22,802 bases of DNA from Spirochaetota bacterium (GTDB lineage Bacteria > Spirochaetota > Leptospiria > Turneriellales > Turneriellaceae): the NCBI GenBank assembly GCA_963205035.1, contig CAUJII010000211.1, positions 1-22,802 on the forward strand. The letters are read 5' to 3'. Below the pieces are notes generated by a model. The model saw only the letters and a list, made by a program, of their open reading frames with translations, did no database searches and had not been told where the DNA came from. Shown here one piece after another: positions 7,423-13,530 of this stretch (positions within the stretch are counted from its first letter, which is position 1; each line of letters begins with the position of its first letter). The position numbers were made by a program, and so were the translations under genes.

Positions 7423-9003
7423 CTAACTATCCACCGCGATCAAAAGCACTTCATAACCGCCAAGGCTGCGGCTCAGCCCATAGCGGTTTTGATTGGAGAA
7501 GAGCACGCGGCCCGACGGCAGCGGTATAGCCGACGGCGCGGCGGCAAAATTTAGATAGACGTCAATTATATCACCTTTGTGCTCGCGACGAAAAGCGAGC
7601 ACGTTCTTGCCTCGGTCGAGAAGAGAGAAAGAGCCTAACCGCAACGCAGCGTTCTCTTTTCTGAACGCCAAGAGTTTGCGATAAAAATTTAGTACAGACC
7701 CCGCGTCGGCTTCTTGCGCTTCTTTGTTCCGCTTCAAATAATCGTCGTTCACCGGCAGCCACGGTTTCTCTGTTGAAAACCCCGCGTTGTGGGATTTATC
7801 CCACAACATCGGAGTGCGTGCAGGGTCGCGGCTCACCGTCAAAGGCCAGAACCGAATGCCGACAGGATCGCGAAGGTCGGCCTTTTCAATCGAACCGTTT
7901 TTCATCGCAATCTCTTCGCCATAATAAAGAAACGGAGTGCCCTTCGCTGTGAGCAGGAGCGCTGCGAGAATTTTCGCACGCGCATCGTTCTCGAACGCTT
8001 TGCTATAGCGATTCACCGACCGGTCTTGATCGTGGTTGTTGAAAACAAGAGTCGGCCAATTCGTGCTGCACGCAGTGTACCACGCTGCCAGAGTTTTCCC
8101 GATGGCATGTGCATCCCATTTTTGATAGAGGAGCGTAAAATCAAAAGTGAGGTGAAGCTCGTCGTTGTCACCCAAGTAGCTGGCTGCAAGCGCCGTGTCT
8201 CCCGCGAAGTCGGCCATCACCTCGCCAACTGCAACTGCGTTATACTTGTCGAGAAGCTGTCGCATTTCTTTAAGCATCGGGTGCATCTCGTCCTGCGACA
8301 TATCGTGGATGTGTGTCTGAAATTCATAAGGACGCGGGTAGCGCCAACCCCACAACCTCAAAGGATTGCTCTTGAACTCGGAGTCTTTGAAAAACATATT
8401 CACGACATCGAGGCGAAATCCGTCGACGCCTTTCTTTAACCAAAACTCCATCACCTCAAAAATTGCCGCTTTGACTTCGTCGTTGCGCCAATTCAAGTCG
8501 GGTTGTTCTTTCAAGAACGAATGCAGATAGTAACTTTCGGTCTTGCTATCCCACTCCCACGCAGAACCGCCGAAGACGCTCTGCCAGTTATTCGGCGGCC
8601 AAAAGCGGTTGCCGTCACGCCATACATACCAATCGCGCTTTGGATTGGTGCGCGACGAACGCGACTCAACGAACCATGGGTGCTCGTGCGAAGTGTGGTT
8701 CGCAACTAAATCGAGCAGCAGGCGGATTTTTCTCTTGTGCAAGGCTTCGAGCAGGTTGTCGAAATCCTGCATGCTGCCGAATATGGGTTCGATGGCGTTG
8801 TAATCCGACACATCGTAACCGAAATCATGCATCGGCGATGTGTTGATGGGCGAGAGCCAAACCGCATCGATGCCGAGGCTTTCAAGATAGTCAACCTTTT
8901 CGAGAATGCCCTTGAGGTCGCCGATGCCGTCGCCGTTGGAGTCTTTGAAGCTACGCGGATAAATCTGATAGATAACCGCTTCTTTGTACCATGAATTTTC
9001 GAT
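7423..9003 (-). CDS. GH13 alpha-glucosidase / oligo-1,6-glucosidase with no normal start codon
   Basis: A cytoplasmic glycoside hydrolase family 13 enzyme acting on short alpha-glucans. The (beta/alpha)8 signatures are complete: NHTS (region I), QPDLNW, GFRLDVVN with the nucleophile Asp (region II), GEVM with the acid/base Glu (region III), and FNNHDQDR (region IV). Conserved N-terminal sequence continues upstream of the first in-frame ATG (8832): it reads back through WLSPINTSP, DGIGDLKGILEKVDYL and WYKEAVIYQIYPRSF to ENSWY. Between that point and the in-frame stop (TAA at 9018-9016) there is no ATG, GTG or TTG. The natural start position is an ATC (9003-9001) where an ATG would be expected. 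I therefore end the gene at 9003; AUC initiation, start loss or a base error are all possible. Last gene of the recN operon. Confidence 0.85.
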   Translation of the reverse strand: MENSWYKEAVIYQIYPRSFKDSNGDGIGDLKGILEKVDYLESLGIDAVWLSPINTSPMHDFGYDVSDYNAIEPIFGSMQDFDNLLEALHKRKIRLLLDLVANHTSHEHPWFVESRSSRTNPKRDWYVWRDGNRFWPPNNWQSVFGGSAWEWDSKTESYYLHSFLKEQPDLNWRNDEVKAAIFEVMEFWLKKGVDGFRLDVVNMFFKDSEFKSNPLRLWGWRYPRPYEFQTHIHDMSQDEMHPMLKEMRQLLDKYNAVAVGEVMADFAGDTALAASYLGDNDELHLTFDFTLLYQKWDAHAIGKTLAAWYTACSTNWPTLVFNNHDQDRSVNRYSKAFENDARAKILAALLLTAKGTPFLYYGEEIAMKNGSIEKADLRDPVGIRFWPLTVSRDPARTPMLWDKSHNAGFSTEKPWLPVNDDYLKRNKEAQEADAGSVLNFYRKLLAFRKENAALRLGSFSLLDRGKNVLAFRREHKGDIIDVYLNFAAAPSAIPLPSGRVLFSNQNRYGLSRSLGGYEVLLIAVDS

Positions 9004-9090
9004 AGTGCGGATTTATTTTCGTAAAACGCTCGTCAGCTATTTTTTGGAATTTTCGAGGATGGTTTGACGGGGGTTTTGGCTAGGGCAGAG

Positions 9091-9651
9091 TCACGCAAAA
9101 ATCACAAATTCATTCTGCGGTCGGCGCGCATTTGGACTCTCTTGACTCTTATGCTTGTCACCCAAATTTTCATCGCTTCCTAACTTGCCGATAGCAATCG
9201 CTGTCAAGACTTCGATTTTTTCCGTATCGATTCCGAGCTTTTGCGCAATCACATCCTCGTGGATGCCCGCCATGCAATGCGCGTAGTACCCCATGTGCCG
9301 CGCTTGCAGAGCAATCGACATCCACGCAGCACCCGTGTCGTATGCATGGTACGTGTTGGGCTTGTCGTCGTCGCTATAGAGTTTGTGTGCGCAGACAATC
9401 AAGATATGGCTCGCATACTTCACCCAATACTGGTTCGCATCGGTTAAGAAGCTCAAGAAGAGTGCGCGTGAAGCGGCATTCTTTTCTCGGTAGAAAATCC
9501 ACGGCTGGTCATTGGCACACGAAGGCGCCCATCGCGCCGCCTCGAGAAGTGTGCTCACTTCGTCTTCTGTTAACTTGCAGTTGGGATCAAACCCGCGAGG
9601 CGACCAACGGTCGAGAAATTGTGGATGTATCGGGTACTCAGGATTTCGCAT
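9091..9651 (-). CDS. Nitroreductase-family flavoprotein
   Basis: An FMN-dependent NAD(P)H oxidoreductase of the nitroreductase superfamily, 186 residues. Landmarks are RWSPRGFD near the N-terminus, LLEAARWAPSCANDQPWIF (the FMN-binding ARWAPS..NxQPW motif), DTGAAWMSIALQARHMGYYAH in the middle, and VLTAIAIGKLG near the end. The tail is Asn/Pro/Gln rich. It starts 5 bases after the recN stop on the same strand, so the two are almost certainly co-transcribed and perhaps translationally coupled. The substrate is not deducible; the family reduces nitro compounds, quinones or enoates. No signal peptide. Confidence 0.9.
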   Translation of the reverse strand: MRNPEYPIHPQFLDRWSPRGFDPNCKLTEDEVSTLLEAARWAPSCANDQPWIFYREKNAASRALFLSFLTDANQYWVKYASHILIVCAHKLYSDDDKPNTYHAYDTGAAWMSIALQARHMGYYAHCMAGIHEDVIAQKLGIDTEKIEVLTAIAIGKLGSDENLGDKHKSQESPNARRPQNEFVIFA

Positions 9652-9656
9652 CGGGA

Positions 9657-11543
9657 CTAACTAATTTTTTCTGACAAGAGCGCACGCGCATGCGATAAGG
9701 CCGACTCGGTAATGTTTTCGCCGGCAATCATCCGTGCGATTTCTTGCAAGCGTTGTTCTTTAGAAAGGCGCACGATGCGTGTGCCGTCTTCTTTATGTTT
9801 TGAAACTTTGAAATGCCGCACTTCGTTGGGGGATAGTCCCGCAATCTGATGCAAATGCGTGATGACAATCACTTGCGAAGCGAGAGAGAGTCCCGCGAGC
9901 TTTTTGCCGACTGCTTCAGCAATCCGTCCGCCGACACCGGTATCGACCTCGTCGAAAACCATCGTGAAGACAGGGTCGGTGTCGATGATGACTTTCTTGA
10001 GCGCAAGCATGATACGGCTCATCTCTCCACCCGATGCAATTTTTCGTAAAGGGCGCAGCGTCTCGCGCGACGACGACGCCATGAGGAATTCGACAATGTC
10101 GAGTCCCGTCGGTTGGATGACATACTTGCGATCTGTCGCCGTGTCGTCCACGGGTTGATTCCCCTCCGCAGAGCCACCTCGTGTGCCGTCTCGACCGGAC
10201 ACATCCTGTGTCACCGGTCGCTCCGAAGAAGCACCTCGTGTGCTGTCGCGACCAGTCACCTCCTGTGAGACTGTACCATCTTCCCCATATTCCCAACGGA
10301 TCGAAACCTTAATCTGCGTTTCTTCCATCCCCAACGCTTTGAGTTCCGCCTGCACCTTCTGCTCTAACTCCACCGAAGCAATGCGGCGCTTGCCCGAAAG
10401 CCACAGCGCCTTATCCTTCATCTGCGCGTTCAAGGTTTCTATCTCTTTGCGTAACCGCGCTTCTTCGCCCGACGAAAGCTCGATGCCCGTAAGCTCGTTC
10501 TTTGCCTTTTCCAAATAAGCCTTCGCCTTTTCGAGACCGCTCGTGTGGTCGCTTTCCTTTGCGCTCACTCCTGTGCGGCCGCCATACTTGCGCGCCAATG
10601 CTTGCAAGAGACCAATCCGCTCGCGCATTGATTCTAATTCCTCGGGATCCAGAGAATATGACTCGGCTTTGGAACGCACTTCGCGCGCAACTTCTTCAAG
10701 CGCGTAATAGCTTTCGCGAAATTGTGTGAGAAGCGGGCTGAGTGTCGTATCGTATTGCGAGTCTGTTTCTAAGATTCGCTCGATCGAACCGCCGCGAGAG
10801 ATGAATCCGCTGTCGCCGCCTAAAATGTCATAGACGGAGTTCAAATCGCTGACCAAGGTTTCTGCATTCGCCAGACTCTTTTCGCGCGCAATAAGCTCTT
10901 CAATTTCTCGGACATCGTTAATTTGCGCTTCTTCAAGCTCTTGAATTTCATGTTGCAAAATATCGAGCCGTCGCGCCTTGTCGTCTTCACTCAAAGTAAC
11001 ACTCGAAAGTTTTTGTCTCGCTTCTTCGCGTGCCCGGTGGAGCTTTCGCATTTCTGCAACATGCTCTCCTAAGCCGGCGTAGCGGTCTAATATGGCGCGG
11101 TGCTGCTCTACTGTCAGAATATTTTGGTGCTCGTTCTGACCATGGATGTCGACTAAGAATTTACCGATTTCGCGCAGCACCGAAGAAGGGACTTGGCGTG
11201 CGTTGACGAAGCTGCGGCCCTTGCCTTCGGTACTGATTTCGCGGCGCAGAATCAGTGTGCCTTCGTCGTCTTCAAGCCCTTGGTCGGCCAAGATTTGTCG
11301 CAACGCTTTTGTGCCGCTGCGTGTGTCTGACGGCATCGCGAACGCCGCTTCAACCGTCGCACGCTTCGACCCCGAACGGATCATGTCTGTCGTTGCTTTG
11401 TAGCCCAAAACCAACGAGAGAGCTCCCAGTATAACAGACTTTCCTGCGCCGGTTTCGCCCGTGATAATATTCAAGCCCTGGCCCAGCGAAATGTTGAGGT
11501 CGCGGATAAGCGCGAAGTCTTTGACGGCGATGGATTCGAGCAT
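9657..11543 (-). CDS. recN: DNA repair ATPase RecN
   Basis: RecN is an SMC-like ATPase that holds broken DNA ends during recombinational repair. Motifs are all present: Walker A GETGAGKS (29-36), QNEHQ (136-140), a long coiled coil (about 150-410), the ABC signature ASGGEMSR (503-510), Walker B VFTMVFDEVD (525-534) and the switch His in ITHLHQ (561-566). At 628 residues it is about 60-70 longer than typical RecN. The extra length is a hydrophilic segment at about 421-470, just ahead of the C-terminal ATPase lobe, which contains two copies of a 19-residue repeat (VTGRDSTRG / VSGRDGTRG). No LexA-type site was recognised upstream. It is the first gene of recN-nitroreductase-GH13 and is divergent from the receiver protein. 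Confidence 0.96.
   Translation of the reverse strand: MLESIAVKDFALIRDLNISLGQGLNIITGETGAGKSVILGALSLVLGYKATTDMIRSGSKRATVEAAFAMPSDTRSGTKALRQILADQGLEDDEGTLILRREISTEGKGRSFVNARQVPSSVLREIGKFLVDIHGQNEHQNILTVEQHRAILDRYAGLGEHVAEMRKLHRAREEARQKLSSVTLSEDDKARRLDILQHEIQELEEAQINDVREIEELIAREKSLANAETLVSDLNSVYDILGGDSGFISRGGSIERILETDSQYDTTLSPLLTQFRESYYALEEVAREVRSKAESYSLDPEELESMRERIGLLQALARKYGGRTGVSAKESDHTSGLEKAKAYLEKAKNELTGIELSSGEEARLRKEIETLNAQMKDKALWLSGKRRIASVELEQKVQAELKALGMEETQIKVSIRWEYGEDGTVSQEVTGRDSTRGASSERPVTQDVSGRDGTRGGSAEGNQPVDDTATDRKYVIQPTGLDIVEFLMASSSRETLRPLRKIASGGEMSRIMLALKKVIIDTDPVFTMVFDEVDTGVGGRIAEAVGKKLAGLSLASQVIVITHLHQIAGLSPNEVRHFKVSKHKEDGTRIVRLSKEQRLQEIARMIAGENITESALSHARALLSEKIS
10174..10287. repeat. 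57-bp tandem repeat inside recN
   Basis: Two imperfect copies of a 57-bp unit lie head to tail (10174-10230 and 10231-10287). The shared core CACCTCGTGTGC recurs at 10175 and 10232, and C-A-C-x-TCCTGTG recurs at 10200 and 10257, both exactly 57 bases apart. Being a multiple of three, the unit keeps the recN frame and encodes the 19-residue repeat. Similarity fades over the last 10 bases of the second copy. Confidence 0.8.
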
Positions 11544-11708
11544 AACGATGCGGCACGATATATTGCCCGCTTACTGCGCCTCTATAAAAGAAGATGCGGT
11601 GCAAAGAGTTTTTCTAACCCATAGAAGCCTTCGAGCCAGTTCCCGCAGAGGCTCCTCTTGCCTTTCTCTTGACGCACACTCTTTCTCTCGATAACCGCAC
11701 GCTACAGT

Positions 11709-12611
11709 ATGCAGAAGCCGTCCGTGCTCATCGTCGACCCTGATTTGGCGTTGCAAGAAATCTTGCGCGACATTCTACAAACTCGTTTTCGTATCTTTAA
11801 CGCGAGGAGCATCGCAGAAATCGATTCCGTTATGGAGAACGAAATACCTCACCTGATATTCATCGAAATGGAACTTCCCGGCGAGGATGTGCTCGAATTC
11901 ATCGAATCGACGAAGAAAAATAAGTCCTATTCGCAGCACATCGTCATCACAGAAAATGCGACAGTCGAAAATGCTGTCAATGCGCTGCGGCACGGAGCTT
12001 TCGATTTCCTGACAAAACCTTTTGGCATAGACGAAATTGCGCGTGTTGTCGAAAAATTCTTCTCGCTGACTTCAAACCGTGAAACCGATTTCGATATCTA
12101 TGCAACAATTACCGAAGAATCACGCACTTTTTGCCTTCCGACAAATTTTGCGATCGTACCCAACTTCATGAGTGAAATCATGCACATTATTGCGCGCTTT
12201 GACGGAATTGATAAGCGGACGACGCTTTCCTTACGGTTGGCGATCTATGAAATGCTCATCAACGCGATGGAGCACGGCAATCTTGAAATTGACTACGAAC
12301 AAAAGCGTGCGCTTCTTGAAGAAGTTCTCAACTATCAGCAACATCTGGCCGAACGCGCAAATCAAGAACCCTATCGAAACCGCAAAATTTTCGTCTCTTA
12401 CAAATACACGTTGAAAAGTATCGAGTTTACGATTACCGATGAAGGCAAAGGTTTCGATGTGAAGCAAGTTCCTAACCCTCATGCGAGTGAAAATTTGGAG
12501 CGCCTAAACGGTCGAGGGATTTTTATCTCTCGCGTCAATATGACAAGGTTGGAATATAACGAGAAAGGTAATTCGGTGACTCTTTACAAAGAGCTCAACA
12601 CCGCTCAATAA
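11709..12611 (+). CDS. Receiver domain fused to RsbW-type ATPase, phospho-site Asp replaced by Glu
   Basis: A 300-residue cytoplasmic signalling protein. Residues 1-120 are a CheY-like receiver: VLIVDPD (acidic pocket Asp10), the switch Thr81 in VIT, and Lys103 in TKPF. The phospho-acceptor position in LIFIEMELPG is Glu53, not Asp. Residues 140-295 are a HATPase_c_2 (anti-sigma-factor kinase type) domain: N-box E181 and N185 with HGN 189-191, the G1 box DEGKGFD 244-250, and the G2 box GRGI 268-271. No histidine dimerisation domain is present, so it is not an ordinary histidine kinase. By analogy with RsbW/SpoIIAB it may bind or phosphorylate a partner-switch antagonist. It is divergent from recN, and its 3' end overlaps rsmH by 17 bases. 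Confidence 0.9.
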   Translation: MQKPSVLIVDPDLALQEILRDILQTRFRIFNARSIAEIDSVMENEIPHLIFIEMELPGEDVLEFIESTKKNKSYSQHIVITENATVENAVNALRHGAFDFLTKPFGIDEIARVVEKFFSLTSNRETDFDIYATITEESRTFCLPTNFAIVPNFMSEIMHIIARFDGIDKRTTLSLRLAIYEMLINAMEHGNLEIDYEQKRALLEEVLNYQQHLAERANQEPYRNRKIFVSYKYTLKSIEFTITDEGKGFDVKQVPNPHASENLERLNGRGIFISRVNMTRLEYNEKGNSVTLYKELNTAQ

Positions 12612-13527
12612 TTCTCAGACGCGCAGACCGTGCGCGCGGGTTGACTTCAATCTCTTCTTTCGATGGGGTTATGCCACCGGGCGCGAGGAGCGTGAAACCG
12701 CCCTTCTTTAGATGACTCTTCGCGAACGGATCATCGTCCTTTATCCATGCGAGACTTCGGAATGCATGCTTCACAATACGGTCTTCGAGCGAATGGAATG
12801 TAATGACTGCAAGCCGTCCACCGTGTCCCAAGAGAAGAGGAAGGCTTCGCATCGCCTCTTCTAAATTCTTGAGTTCGTCGTTTACAGCAATGCGTAGCGC
12901 CTGAAAAACACGCGTTGCAGGGTGGCGTTCCGCGTGCCCCTTGGCTTTGCATTTGGGAGGGTACGCTCGCTTGCAGATTTCTGCGAGCTCGAATGTTGTT
13001 GTAACGGGATCGCTCTTGCGTCGTTGAACGATTTCGCGTGCAATACGCCGCGCCATCTTCTCTTGCGAATAGTCAAAAAAAATACGTACTAAACTCTCTT
13101 CGCTCGCTTCTTGGAGAAGCTCCGAAGCAGTTACTCCCTTTGTGGCATCCATACGCATGTCGAGGGGTTCGTCGTAGCGAAAACTAAACCCCCGCTCGAA
13201 TGTGTCGAAGTGGAGTGAAGAAATTCCCAAATCTAAAAAAATGAAACCAAAGGGGGCTTCGCTTTCAAACACCTTCTCGCTAAAATTTGCGTGATGAAAT
13301 AACTCTACCCCATGGTCTTGAAGTCGCTCCTTTGCCAAGAGGAGCATTTCTGAGTCTGCGTCGGACGCGAAAAAACGTGCAGTCGGGTAGCGAGACGATA
13401 AAGCCAACAGATGGCCGCCCAGTCCCGTTGTGCCATCCCACACCTTCTGAGGCACATCTGCATTCAAAAGGCAATCCGCAGCAGAGACGACTTCGCCTAA
13501 GAGGACGCTCTTGTGCGCGGCATCCAC
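12595..13527 (-). CDS. rsmH: 16S rRNA (cytosine-1402-N4) methyltransferase RsmH
   Basis: RsmH uses S-adenosylmethionine to N4-methylate C1402 in the ribosomal P site. The 310-residue product shows HKSVLLGEVV, the SAM-binding WDGTTGLGGH, the acidic FASDADSEM strand end, DLGISSLHFD, RGFSFRYDEPLDMRMD, FHSLEDRIVKHAF and the terminal NPRARSARLRIIER, all in family order and at full length. The start is GTG at 13527, only 3 bases after the clpC stop; the nearby ATG at 13523 is out of frame. Coupling to clpC translation is likely. It is not next to ftsL, ftsI or mur genes as in many bacteria. Confidence 0.97.
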   Translation of the reverse strand: MDAAHKSVLLGEVVSAADCLLNADVPQKVWDGTTGLGGHLLALSSRYPTARFFASDADSEMLLLAKERLQDHGVELFHHANFSEKVFESEAPFGFIFLDLGISSLHFDTFERGFSFRYDEPLDMRMDATKGVTASELLQEASEESLVRIFFDYSQEKMARRIAREIVQRRKSDPVTTTFELAEICKRAYPPKCKAKGHAERHPATRVFQALRIAVNDELKNLEEAMRSLPLLLGHGGRLAVITFHSLEDRIVKHAFRSLAWIKDDDPFAKSHLKKGGFTLLAPGGITPSKEEIEVNPRARSARLRIIERC

Positions 13528-13530
13528 TCG

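Noticed and set aside
11544..11708. LexA box or clear promoter between recN and the receiver gene
   Set aside because: TTTG...CAAA or other LexA-type symmetry is absent; the best + strand pair (TTGACG, GATAAC) has only a 15-base spacer.
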